A DNA stretch of 49,591 nucleotides, taken from contig SVLR01000017.1 of assembly GCA_015067785.1 (NCBI GenBank), forward strand, positions 1 to 49,591. Direction: 5' to 3'. The DNA is from Oscillospiraceae bacterium. GTDB taxonomy: Bacteria; Bacillota; Clostridia; Oscillospirales; Oscillospiraceae. The notes below the pieces were generated by a model that was given only the letters and a program-made list of their open reading frames with translations, did not search any database and was not told the origin of the DNA. A program made the position numbers and the translations under genes. Numbering within the stretch: the first letter of the stretch is position 1; every line of letters begins with the position of its first letter. Below are positions 8,163 to 15,735 of this stretch, piece after piece.

Positions 8163-8195
8163 GTTGACAATTGACAATTGACAGTTGACAATTAT
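8163..8195 (+). repeat. TTGACAATT-type tandem repeat, left flank of four-helix-bundle gene
   Basis: Tandem degenerate 10-bp units TTGACAATTG / TTGACAGTTG just after the lepA stop. The opposite orientation of the same repeat occurs at 8571-8608, so the pair forms terminal inverted repeats around the gene at 8215-8571. Confidence 0.75.
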
Positions 8196-8214
8196 GAAAA
8201 TGTAGGTATCTCAT

Positions 8215-8571
8215 ATGAATAAAACTGTTGAAGATAAAAGTTTTTGTTTTGCAATCAAGCTTGTGGAGTTATATAAAGGCATTACTAATACGGAAAAAGA
8301 ATTTATAATGTCTAAACAACTATTGCGTAGCGGAACCAGTATTGGTGCAAATATTGCCGAGGCGCAACAAGCCCAAAGTCGAGCAGATTTCATTTCAAAA
8401 CTCAGTATTGCCTTAAAAGAATCCTGTGAAACGGATTATTGGCTGCGGCTTTTACACGCAACAGGGTATATTAACGATGCTTCTTTCTCTTTATATATTA
8501 GTGACTGTCGTGAAATAGAAAAAATGTTGACAGCAATTATTAAATCCGCAAAGCCGCAGGCTTTTCCTTAA
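8215..8571 (+). CDS. Four-helix-bundle protein (S23/IVP family)
   Basis: A 118-residue mainly helical protein. Signature segments include AIKLVELYKGI near the start, SKQLLRSGTSIGANIAEA, Q-x-x-S-R-A-D-F-I-S-K-L-S-I-A-L-K-E and ETDYWLRLLHATG, all characteristic of the family named after proteins encoded in 23S rRNA intervening sequences (also related to diversity-generating accessory protein Avd). Such proteins form pentameric bundles and are thought to bind nucleic acid; the function of free-standing copies is not established. The gene is clearly more AT-rich than lepA and hemW on either side. It is enclosed by TTGACAATT-type inverted repeats. The ribosome site is weak (TAGGT). Likely the cargo of a small mobile element. 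Confidence 0.85.
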   Translation: MNKTVEDKSFCFAIKLVELYKGITNTEKEFIMSKQLLRSGTSIGANIAEAQQAQSRADFISKLSIALKESCETDYWLRLLHATGYINDASFSLYISDCREIEKMLTAIIKSAKPQAFP

Positions 8572-8608
8572 CTGTCAACTATCAACTGTCAACTATCAAC
8601 TATTAACT
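8571..8608 (-). repeat. TTGACAATT-type tandem repeat, right flank of four-helix-bundle gene
   Basis: CTGTCAACTATCAACTGTC and further units, the inverse orientation of 8163-8195. It begins at the four-helix-bundle stop codon and ends just before the hemW ribosome site. Confidence 0.75.
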
Positions 8609-8620
8609 ACGGAGTAACCT

Positions 8621-9814
8621 ATGCCTATTTTTGCAAGAAAACATAAGACTCCCTTGGGTATTTATGTCCACGTGCCCTTCTGCCGAAGTAAGTGCAGCTA
8701 TTGTGACTTTTATTCGCTGTGCGACGCAAAGCTGCAGGACGAATACTTGGACGCCGTCTGCGCCCATATTCGGGAAGCAGGCGAAGCCGCGTCGCTGCAC
8801 ATTGTGGACACCATCTATTTCGGCGGCGGCACACCCAGCATTTTAGGCGGTGAGGGACTGAGTCTGATCCTCTCCACCATACGCAAGCACTTTGATGTGA
8901 CTTCTGATGCGGAGATCACCTTCGAGGCAAATCCGGACTCTATCACCGACCGCCTTCTTCGCCGGCTGCGCAGCGAGGGCTTCAACCGTGTAAGCCTTGG
9001 CATTCAAACCGATAACGACGAGCTGCTGTCTCAGCTGGGCAGACCCCACGATTACCAGCAGGCGGTGGAAGCAGTACGGAAGATCCGCCGCCACGGCTTC
9101 AAAAACCTGAGCGTAGATCTGATGTACGGTCTGCCGGGTCAGACCATTCAGGACTGGATCCACGCCCTTGCCAATATCACAAAGCTGGACCCCGAGCATA
9201 TCAGCTGCTACGGACTGCGCATTGAGCCGGGCACACCGCTATATAAGCAGGCCTCCGCTCTGACCATCCCCGACGATGACCTGCAGGCGGATATGTACCT
9301 GTCTGCCATCTCCTTTTTGAAGGACAAGGGCTATCGGCAGTATGAGATCTCCAATTTCTGCAAAAAGGGAAACACCTCCCGGCATAACCGGAAATATTGG
9401 GAGATGGGTGAGTACTTAGGCTTCGGTCCTGCTGCCGCCTCCGACTTTGGCGGGCAGCGTTTTTCCGTCGTGAAGGATCTGCGCCGCTATATTGCCGGCA
9501 TTCAGGAGCAGGGGCAGGTGCTGACCGGTGTGGAAAATGTCTCCTTCCGGGAGCGGGCAGGGGAATATCTGATGCTGCAGCTTCGCACCGTTTCCGGCAT
9601 TGACCCCAGGGAATACGAGAAAAGATATATGCTCCCCTTCGGACCTTTGGAGGAAAAACTGGAAGTGTTCCGCAGCCGTGGTTTTGCGGTCAAAACCTAT
9701 GACGGACGCTGGCATCTCACCGGTGAGGGCTTTCTGCTCTCCAACGACATTATTTCCGACCTTCTTGCCATTCAGGACGAATGCAAGCCCATTGCAAAAC
9801 GAAAGAGCAATTGA
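8621..9814 (+). CDS. hemW: HemW-type radical SAM protein (heme chaperone / coproporphyrinogen oxidase-like)
   Basis: Radical SAM enzyme of the HemN/HemW group. The CxxxCxxC cluster motif is at Cys21, Cys25 and Cys28 (CRSKCSYCDF), followed by YFGGGTPS, FEANPDS and RVSLGIQT, all diagnostic. The C-terminal HemN domain follows (ISNFCKKGNTSRHNRKYWEMGEYLGFGPAAAS). The length of 397 aa and the absence of the long HemN N-terminal extension favour HemW, a heme-binding chaperone, over a true coproporphyrinogen III dehydrogenase. CGGAG lies six bases before the ATG. In many Firmicutes hemW follows lepA directly, so the four-helix-bundle gene appears inserted into an ancestral lepA-hemW unit. Confidence 0.92.
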   Translation: MPIFARKHKTPLGIYVHVPFCRSKCSYCDFYSLCDAKLQDEYLDAVCAHIREAGEAASLHIVDTIYFGGGTPSILGGEGLSLILSTIRKHFDVTSDAEITFEANPDSITDRLLRRLRSEGFNRVSLGIQTDNDELLSQLGRPHDYQQAVEAVRKIRRHGFKNLSVDLMYGLPGQTIQDWIHALANITKLDPEHISCYGLRIEPGTPLYKQASALTIPDDDLQADMYLSAISFLKDKGYRQYEISNFCKKGNTSRHNRKYWEMGEYLGFGPAAASDFGGQRFSVVKDLRRYIAGIQEQGQVLTGVENVSFRERAGEYLMLQLRTVSGIDPREYEKRYMLPFGPLEEKLEVFRSRGFAVKTYDGRWHLTGEGFLLSNDIISDLLAIQDECKPIAKRKSN

Positions 9815-9820
9815 CAATTA

Positions 9821-9920
9821 CCCTCCCCTTTGGGGAGGGGGGAACACGTAGTGGTGGGTGAGGTTTTTACCTCATCCGTCACGGCTAACGCCGTGCCACC
9901 TTCCCCAAAGGGGAAGGTTT
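9821..9920. repeat. Dispersed palindromic repeat, copy B
   Basis: CCTCCCCTTTGGGGAGG, then a GGTGGGTGAGG arm, a central CACGGC-TAAC-GCCGTG hairpin with CTCATCCGTCACGG, and CCTTCCCCAAAGGGGAAGG. It shares the ends and the ATGAGG/CTCATC core with the repeats at 3222, 28057, 46233 and 49386. It lies between convergent hemW and the small Cys-rich gene. Confidence 0.7.
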
Positions 9921-9933
9921 TATCTTCCATTAT

Positions 9934-9960
9934 AAAAGCCTCCCTTTCGGGAGGCTTTTT
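9934..9960. terminator. Bidirectional terminator
   Basis: AAAAGCCTCCC-TTTC-GGGAGGCTTTT with T-runs on both strands. It would end the small Cys-rich gene (minus) and hemW (plus). Confidence 0.85.
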
Positions 9961-9969
9961 ATCATAGGT

Positions 9970-10101
9970 TTAGCAGCAGCCGCAGTTATGGTCGCAGCCG
10001 CAGCCGTTGTTGGCATTGCTGTTGCCGCCGCAGTTGCACAGCAAGAGGATGAGGATGATGATCCAGCACATATTGCCGCCACAGAAGCCGTTGTTATACA
10101 T
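9970..10101 (-). CDS. Small glycine/cysteine-rich membrane peptide (43 aa)
   Basis: The 43-residue product begins MYNNGFCGGN and has a hydrophobic stretch (MCWIIILILLLC) followed by an Asn/Gly/Cys-rich tail ending CGCDHNCGCC; eight of its residues after position 21 are Cys. GGAGG lies eight bases before the ATG, and a strong terminator follows the stop, so it is a genuine small gene. It resembles the high-cysteine peptides of Clostridia loosely named chorion-class HCB proteins and the YjcZ-like sporulation peptides. The function is not known; metal binding or a spore/envelope role would fit the composition but is inference. Confidence 0.75.
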   Translation of the reverse strand: MYNNGFCGGNMCWIIILILLLCNCGGNSNANNGCGCDHNCGCC

Positions 10102-10192
10102 AATGAATACCTCCGAAAATTTACTTGCGACTTTCGTCGCTCATTCCAAGGTATTCCAAAACCGAAAAAGTGTTACACCTATACTTGAATGA

Positions 10193-10339
10193 ACAATTGA
10201 CAGTTGATCGTTGACAATTACCGATTATCGTCGCCTCCGGGGTTTCCAAAGGGCGCTCCCTTTGGTCGTCTGGAGAGTCCGAGAACCATACGAAAGGTTC
10301 TCGGCGGTTCTTTGCATACTTTCTCACCGGAGAGAAAGT
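10193..10339. repeat. Repeat region: TTGACAATT units plus three consecutive hairpins
   Basis: TTGACAGTTGATCGTTGACA units (10193-10220) are followed by three palindromes: CCAAAGGG-CGCT-CCCTTTGG (10246-10265), GAGAACC-8-GGTTCTC (10281-10302) and ACTTTCTC-6-GAGAAAGT (10318-10339). No gene or strong T-run is seen. The stretch lies downstream of ricT and upstream of the small Cys-rich gene. Confidence 0.6.
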
Positions 10340-10387
10340 ATGGTGCACATAACAACAATTGGCTATAAGCAGTGGAGATTTATCGAT

Positions 10388-11626
10388 TTATCCCTGTTCG
10401 CCGCTTTTGGACTTCTTATGATGGAAATGGCGTCTGCGGTGGAAAGTCCGCTTTTTCTGGGACTGCGCGCCCTCCCCTTCTGTTGCTTCCGGCTGCGCAG
10501 GTGCTTCCTGTGCCGGCGCTGTCGCCGTTTTCTTAGCCGTTTTTTGCCGGCGATTGTGGCGATTCTTCCTGTTTTCCTTCTTTTCTGCCGGTTTCTCCTC
10601 CGCTGCCGGCACCTCCTCCGGGGCTGAGGTCTCCTCTGCGATGGTCTCCTCGCTGTAGCGCAGGCGGATGGAGTCCAAATACCGGGTCTTTTCCTCTACC
10701 CGTTCCTCCTTCTTCCGCTTGCCGTTACCGGAAATCGGGGCAAGATCTGCGGGAATGGGCGGATCGGTTTTCTTGGCCTTGCCGCTTCTGAGCACCGCAA
10801 TGTCCTCATTCTTATGCCAAATAGCCGTATCGGTCTGTTCCTCTAACTTTACCTTTACCCGCTGGCGCATCAGGTCTACCTCGATGATGGTACCGCGACC
10901 GTCCGGGGTATCCACAAAGGACTCATTTTTCGGCGCCTTGCGCAGCAGATCCTCGTATGCCTCCTGCTCATACTTGAGACAGCACATGAGCCTGCCGCAG
11001 GTGCCGGAAATCTTCGTGGGATTCAGGCTGAGATTCTGGGTCTTTGCCATTTTGATGGTCACAGGATGGAACTCCTCTAAGAAGCTGCCGCAGCAAAACG
11101 GTCTGCCGCAAATGCCCAAGCCGCCTACCAGCCGTGCCTTGTCCCGCACACCGATCTGGCGCAGCTCGATGCGGGTATGGAACATCGACGCCAGGCTCTT
11201 TACCAGCTCACGGAAGTCCACCCGCTCATCGGCAGTAAAGGAAAAGAGGATCTTGCTGCCATCAAAGGCGCACTCCGCGGAAACCAGCTGCATATCGAGG
11301 CCCATTTCCTCAATTTTCTGCAGGCACGCCTTATAGGCGCGGGCTTCCTTTTCCTGATTTTCCTTTACAGTCTTCTCATCCTGCTCAGTGGCAACACGGA
11401 GCACCTGACGCAGGGGTGTGACCACCTCCATTTGGTGAATGGTGTGGTTTCCCTTGGCGCATATGCCATATTCGATACCCCGGGCGGTATCGATGATCAA
11501 ATGCTGACCGGCCTTATAGGTTTTCCCCGCAGGATCAAAATAATATACCTTCTGCCCGGTGCGGAACTGAATGTCCACCACTTCCACAGAGGTGTTTTCT
11601 TCCTGGGGATTCTTTATTTCTTCCAT
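10388..11626 (-). CDS. ricT: PSP1-domain protein RicT (YaaT)
   Basis: RicT is part of the Y-complex (RicA-RicF-RicT), which in Bacillus assists RNA maturation with RNase Y and affects sporulation and biofilm formation. The PSP1 core covers residues ~15-260, with FRTGQKVYYFDP, RVDFRELVKSLASMFHTRIELRQIGVRDKARLVGGLG and the cysteine motif ICGRPFCCGSF ... GTCGRLMCCLKYE, which bears Fe-S cluster ligands. The C-terminal ~150 residues are a low-complexity acidic then Lys/Arg/His-rich tail (ending KKRTFHRRRHFHHKKSK), longer than in Bacillus YaaT (~275 aa) and possibly RNA-binding. AAGGAG overlaps the holB stop, 12 bp upstream. Last gene of a four-gene operon; holB-yaaT adjacency is shared with Bacillus. 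Confidence 0.92.
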   Translation of the reverse strand: MEEIKNPQEENTSVEVVDIQFRTGQKVYYFDPAGKTYKAGQHLIIDTARGIEYGICAKGNHTIHQMEVVTPLRQVLRVATEQDEKTVKENQEKEARAYKACLQKIEEMGLDMQLVSAECAFDGSKILFSFTADERVDFRELVKSLASMFHTRIELRQIGVRDKARLVGGLGICGRPFCCGSFLEEFHPVTIKMAKTQNLSLNPTKISGTCGRLMCCLKYEQEAYEDLLRKAPKNESFVDTPDGRGTIIEVDLMRQRVKVKLEEQTDTAIWHKNEDIAVLRSGKAKKTDPPIPADLAPISGNGKRKKEERVEEKTRYLDSIRLRYSEETIAEETSAPEEVPAAEEKPAEKKENRKNRHNRRQKTAKKTATAPAQEAPAQPEATEGEGAQSQKKRTFHRRRHFHHKKSKSGEQG

Positions 11627-11638
11627 AGTGTTCTCCTT

Positions 11639-12586
11639 CTAACACAGCTGCCATAAAAGATTGCCGCACAGGGCGGCAACGGACACATTGCCCTGGGCAT
11701 ACTGCATTGCATTTTGTAAATGGTTATAGGCATCCATAAGCTCCCGGGCGCTCCGGGCGGTGCCCAATGCCTTTTCCGTCTCCGTGACGCCTGTTTCCCC
11801 GCTGCGGCACACCAGAGCACCCCGCAGAAGGGCTGACCAGGCAGCTAATTCTGCGATAAAAGCATCCCGCTTATGTTTCTCCATAGAAGCCAGAAGCCGG
11901 GCAAGCCCTACTGCGTCACGCCCTGCAAACGCCTTGGCAAATTCTACCGTTTGGGGCGAAACATCTCCGCTTTCGGTGAGGATGGTCTTGGCTTGTCCCA
12001 AATAGCCGCCGCTGCGGACGATGGCCGCCTGCAAAACATCCGGCTGTACATCGGGAAATTCCTTTTGGAGCGCCCCTCTAAGCTGCTCCGCCGTGAGAGG
12101 ATGTAAATTCAGCTCCGTGCATCGGGAGCGGATGGTGGGCAGCAGCTTTTCGGGATTATCGGTCAGCAGCAAAAATGCGCCATAGCCGGGTGGTTCCTCC
12201 AAAACCTTCAGCAGGGCGTTTTGTCCCTCTGTTCCCAGCTCCTGGGGGAAGATATACACCTTCCGGTCGCCCTCATTGGGGCGGATAAATATACTTTCTC
12301 TGGCTTCCCGGACAATTCGGACCGAAACATTTTTATGCTCCGGGTCCTCCACCCAGATCACATCCGGGTGGACATTTCCTAAGGCCTTGCGGCAGTCCTT
12401 GCAGACCCCGCAGGGCTTCTCCTCTGCCCGGCACAGCATAGCCGCTGCCAAAAGCCGGGCAAGGGTCTTTTTTCCTGACCCCTTCGGTCCGGAAATCAGG
12501 TAAAAATGGGATATACGACCCTGCCGGAGACTGCCGGAAAGGTTTTCTTTCAGCCGGGCATTTCCCAGCAAGGCTTCAAATCCCAT
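11639..12586 (-). CDS. holB: DNA polymerase III subunit delta'
   Basis: Clamp-loader subunit delta-prime. It has an AAA+ module with GPKGSGKKT (Walker A-like), the four-Cys zinc knob C-x8-C-x2-C-x2-C (CRAEEKPCGVCKDC), QNALLKVLEEPP and the SRC arginine-finger region (IRSRCTELNLHPL), all typical of DnaX/HolB. Length 315 aa is normal. I prefer the ATG at 12586, eight bases from AGGAG, over a GTG one codon upstream. It lies 26 bp downstream of the pyrophosphatase gene and 12 bp upstream of ricT. Confidence 0.93.
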   Translation of the reverse strand: MGFEALLGNARLKENLSGSLRQGRISHFYLISGPKGSGKKTLARLLAAAMLCRAEEKPCGVCKDCRKALGNVHPDVIWVEDPEHKNVSVRIVREARESIFIRPNEGDRKVYIFPQELGTEGQNALLKVLEEPPGYGAFLLLTDNPEKLLPTIRSRCTELNLHPLTAEQLRGALQKEFPDVQPDVLQAAIVRSGGYLGQAKTILTESGDVSPQTVEFAKAFAGRDAVGLARLLASMEKHKRDAFIAELAAWSALLRGALVCRSGETGVTETEKALGTARSARELMDAYNHLQNAMQYAQGNVSVAALCGNLLWQLC

Positions 12587-12611
12587 CACTTTTCTCCTTT
12601 TGATTTTGTAA

Positions 12612-14225
12612 TTAACCCCACAGTGCAGAGAGCATCGGAATGATCTGCTTCTTGCGGCTCATAATATGGGGCAAAAATACGGTATTGCCCTTAGGCTCTG
12701 CGCTAAAGGCCTGCCGGATGGTCTCTGTGTCGCCTGCATAAATCAGCTGTGTGCCTTCCATCAGCACATCGGTGAGCATCAAAATCACCACTGAGAAGCC
12801 TCTGTCCTTCTGCAGCTTTTGCATCAGGGGCAAAAATTCCTCCTTGCGCTGCAGCATCTTGGGGCTGTCCACGCAGGTGATCTGGGCAACGGCAAAGTCG
12901 TGACCTGCAATGTGGAATTCCTTGTAATCCGCAAAGAGCAGCTCTTCTGCGGTACGGTTTTCCATAGCAGACGAGAAGATCTCTCTGCCCAATTCCTCTA
13001 AGGAAACATTGGCAATTCTTGCCATACGCTCCGCGGTACGCACATCCTGAGGTGTGCAGGTGGGGGACTTGAACATAACCGTATCGGAAAGGATGGCTGC
13101 CGCCATCATACCCGCCATCTTCTCCGAGGGCAGGATGCCTCTATCCTGGAACATGGAGGCGATGATGGTGTTGGTAGAGCCTACCGGCTCATTGCGGACA
13201 TAAATGGGATTTCCCGTCTGGATATCCGCAAGGCGGTGATGGTCGATGATCTCCAAAATTTCCGCTTCTTCCAAGCCGGGTACGGACTGGGCGGCCTCAT
13301 TATGATCCACCAGCACCACCCGTTTTCTCCGGGGACGGAGCAGATGGTACCGGGTCAAAACACCAACGACCTTTTCGTTTTCATCCAAAATGGGATAGCA
13401 GGGATAGCGGTATTTCAGCACCTGCTCCCGGACCTCGTCCACCCGATTTTCCAAATGGAAGCTGATGGGCTCGGTGGTACGGCAGATCCGACCTACAGGG
13501 GTAGACTGGAAGATACGCCGGGCGGCGCGGTACGCGTCATAGGGCGTTGCGATGATGCAGGACTTGGTATCGAGCTTTCGCAGCGCCTCGGAGATCTCCG
13601 ACTGACAGACCACCACGCAGGATACATTGGCAGATAAGGCCTTGCGGATCATCTCCGGCTGGTCACCGCACAGCACAATGCTGTTTTCGCCGAAATTCAG
13701 CAAGCTCTCCCGGGTCTGAGGCAGGGCAATGATCACTTCACCGGCTACCGTATCGGTATTTTCACCGGCTTCATTTAAGATCTTGCCGTCCAGTACAGAA
13801 AGAAGGTTAAAAAGAGGTACACTTTCCAGCTTGCCGACCTCAGCCACCGCCATATGGTAATTTGCCACATCGTCCCGTGACAGAAGACCAAAAAGGGTTC
13901 CGTCTTCGTTTACCACCGGGATAGAGGAAATATTGCGGTACTCCTGCAGCAGCAGCCAGCCACGGTCTACGGTCACAGCGGGAGACAAAAAAGGCGGTGT
14001 ATCGTAATCCAGATCACGGACCTGGGTGTACATATCGGTAATGCGTTTCGGAGGCTGAAAACCAAAGCGGTCCAGCACGATCTGGGTCTCATCGGACACA
14101 CGGCCCAGGCATGCCGCCTCATATTCCCGGTCGCCCACCGCATTGCGCAGTGCCGCATAGGCCATCGCAGCCACAATAGAGTCTGTATCCGGGTTTCGGT
14201 GACCGGTGACATAAATAGGATCCAT
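12612..14225 (-). CDS. Putative manganese-dependent inorganic diphosphatase with CBS and DRTGG domains
   Basis: Family II (DHH) pyrophosphatase that splits PPi to phosphate. The N-terminal DHH part has GHRNPDTDS (metal ligands). It is interrupted by a regulatory insert: CBS (~70-130), DRTGG-like (~190-250) and a second CBS (~255-310, PISFHLENRVDEV ... PCYPILDENEKVVGVLTRYHLL). The DHH core then resumes with VVLVDHNE and IIDHHR and the DHHA2 C-terminal domain. The insert resembles adenine-nucleotide-regulated clostridial enzymes (CBS-PPases), so control by AMP/ATP or Ap4A is likely. The ATG at 14225 follows GGAGG and gives 537 aa; an in-frame extension upstream would overlap the asparaginase gene. 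Confidence 0.9.
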   Translation of the reverse strand: MDPIYVTGHRNPDTDSIVAAMAYAALRNAVGDREYEAACLGRVSDETQIVLDRFGFQPPKRITDMYTQVRDLDYDTPPFLSPAVTVDRGWLLLQEYRNISSIPVVNEDGTLFGLLSRDDVANYHMAVAEVGKLESVPLFNLLSVLDGKILNEAGENTDTVAGEVIIALPQTRESLLNFGENSIVLCGDQPEMIRKALSANVSCVVVCQSEISEALRKLDTKSCIIATPYDAYRAARRIFQSTPVGRICRTTEPISFHLENRVDEVREQVLKYRYPCYPILDENEKVVGVLTRYHLLRPRRKRVVLVDHNEAAQSVPGLEEAEILEIIDHHRLADIQTGNPIYVRNEPVGSTNTIIASMFQDRGILPSEKMAGMMAAAILSDTVMFKSPTCTPQDVRTAERMARIANVSLEELGREIFSSAMENRTAEELLFADYKEFHIAGHDFAVAQITCVDSPKMLQRKEEFLPLMQKLQKDRGFSVVILMLTDVLMEGTQLIYAGDTETIRQAFSAEPKGNTVFLPHIMSRKKQIIPMLSALWG

Positions 14226-14254
14226 AATACCTCCTCCTTCTGATAAACAGAATT

Positions 14255-15250
14255 TTACGCAGTAATTTCTCCTGCAATACTTTTTGCAAACAGTTTTTTG
14301 ATCTCCTCCGGGGTCATTTTCTGCCCCAAAGCCCACATCAGCTTTGTCATAGCCGCTTCCGATGTCATATCAAAGCCTTGGATCACACCCATATCCAGCA
14401 GGCGGCTGCCGACCTGATATACCCGGAGATTGGCGCTGTCATAAAGGCATTGGGTGGTAACCACCACACTGATGCCCATCTCCACCGCCCGGCGAATGCC
14501 CTGCAATCCCCGGTTAAGTACATTGATGCCGCCCAGACCAAAGGCTTCGATCACAACGCCACGGTAGCCCATACCTGCCAGCGCATCAAATATTTCCGGA
14601 GAAAGTCCCGGTGTTAATTTCAGCAAAAATACGTTCTTACTGATATCTGTCCTCAATGCCGCAGGCCCGGAAACCACAGGCAGGCAGTCCTTATTCAGCG
14701 TCAGACCGCGGTCCGTTACATAGGCCACATAGCCGGCATTGATGCTTTCAAAGGCAGAAAAGCCGGATGCCCGGACCTTTACTGCCCGGCAGCCAAGCAT
14801 TACCTTCCGGTCAAATGCCAAAAACACACCCGGAACACCGGAGGCCGCCATAGCAAAGGCTGTCCGCAAATTATCCGGACCGTCGGAGAGTATATGCTGC
14901 ATAGGCAGCTGCGACCCGGTGAAAACAACGGGCAGGTCAATTCCCGGAAGCATAAAGGTCAGCGCAGATGCGCTGTAAGCCATGGTATCCGTACCGTGGG
15001 TAATGACGATCCCGTCCCACTTTCCCCGCTCCTCATATACTGCGCGGGCAATGGCCTGCCACTCCTCAGGGCGAATGTTGGAGGAGTCCAGACAAAAAAT
15101 ATCCCGCAGACCCACTTCGTAATAAGCAGCAAAATTTTGCAGGGTCTGCTCCAGCTCCTGGGGCCCACCGGGCTCCAAGCCCTCTGCGCCCTGGCGGGAC
15201 ACGATCGTTCCACCGGTCGTTATCAGCAAAATGCGCGCTTTTCTCTCCAT
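14255..15250 (-). CDS. ansA: Type I asparaginase
   Basis: Converts L-asparagine to aspartate and ammonia in the cytoplasm. TTGGTI (nucleophile Thr region, residues ~11-16) and ITHGTDTM (second catalytic Thr-Asp) are both intact, followed by VFTGSQLPM and the C-terminal QCLYDSANLRVYQVG block. It has 331 aa, typical of type I enzymes, and no signal peptide, which separates it from secreted type II. The ATG at 15250 is chosen because a SigA promoter lies 35-63 bp upstream; GGGGGAAG precedes it at a somewhat long distance. First gene of a leftward operon with the pyrophosphatase (30-bp gap), holB and ricT. Confidence 0.9.
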   Translation of the reverse strand: MERKARILLITTGGTIVSRQGAEGLEPGGPQELEQTLQNFAAYYEVGLRDIFCLDSSNIRPEEWQAIARAVYEERGKWDGIVITHGTDTMAYSASALTFMLPGIDLPVVFTGSQLPMQHILSDGPDNLRTAFAMAASGVPGVFLAFDRKVMLGCRAVKVRASGFSAFESINAGYVAYVTDRGLTLNKDCLPVVSGPAALRTDISKNVFLLKLTPGLSPEIFDALAGMGYRGVVIEAFGLGGINVLNRGLQGIRRAVEMGISVVVTTQCLYDSANLRVYQVGSRLLDMGVIQGFDMTSEAAMTKLMWALGQKMTPEEIKKLFAKSIAGEITA

Positions 15251-15284
15251 CGTGTCCACTTCCCCCCATACTCTTTCATCATCT

Positions 15285-15313
15285 ATTATAGCCGCGGAAA
15301 AGCAAAATAGCAA
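15285..15313 (-). promoter_or_regulatory. SigA promoter of the ansA-PPase-holB-ricT operon
   Basis: Minus strand TTGCTA (15308-15313), 17-bp spacer, TATAAT (15285-15290). Confidence 0.75.
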
Positions 15314-15330
15314 GGGAAATCTGCACTTTT

Positions 15331-15480
15331 CAGTTGATAATTGAGAATTGACAGTTGACAATTTTTGATCAACCCGGTAGGGGCGACCGTCGGTCGTCCG
15401 CACAGTCGGAAGTACCATTGCGCCGCAGGCCAATGCGAAAAGGTAGATTGTACTGCCGGGCGGGCATTGCCCGCCCCTAC
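15331..15480. repeat. Composite repeat: TTGACAATT units plus GTAGGGGCG palindromes
   Basis: TTGAGAATTGACAGTTGACA units (15331-15363) are followed by GTAGGGGCGACCGTCGGTCG (15377 onward) and, at the other end, GGCGGGCATTGCCCGCC plus CCTAC (15458-15480). GTAGGGGCG and its inverse CCCTAC thus frame an approximately 100-bp element. Related copies occur at 38110-38271. Confidence 0.65.
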
Positions 15481-15526
15481 GCTCTCTTTCTATGGCAGCA
15501 TCTATAATTTCCACCCGCTCTTTAAC

Positions 15527-15735
15527 TTTTCCACAGCTTTCCACAGGCTTTCCACAGGTTTATCCACAGAAAGCGTGGACTTTTCCACAGAGTTTTCCAC
15601 AACCAAATATACATTATTCCATTTAGGAGTTACGCTATGACTATATATATTTCTTTTTATTTTTCTTTTACTTAATCTTACACTTACTCTTTATCTTTAA
15701 CTTATACTTAATCTTTAACTTATACTTTATCTTGC
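15527..15735 (+). other. Candidate replication origin: six DnaA-box-like sites and an AT-rich hexamer array
   Basis: Six same-strand DnaA-box-like 9-mers occur at 15527 (TTTTCCACA), 15537 and 15548 (CTTTCCACA), 15560 (perfect TTATCCACA), 15581 and 15593 (TTTTCCACA). Start-to-start spacings are 10, 11, 12, 21 and 12 bp, so the boxes sit near one face of the helix. A very AT-rich stretch follows (15602-15735), with about ten tandem hexamers of the pattern TTWWWC from 15672 (TTAATC, TTTATC, TTTAAC, TTATAC and so on), suitable as a duplex-unwinding element. Flanking genes point away on both sides (ansA operon leftward, nrdR rightward, with one small minus-strand gene between). dnaA itself is not nearby. 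Origin function is inferred. Confidence 0.6.

Noticed and set aside
8163..8608. Possible CRISPR-like array from the spaced TTGACAATTG units
   Set aside because: Units are degenerate, about 10 bp long, without unique spacers, and no cas gene is present.
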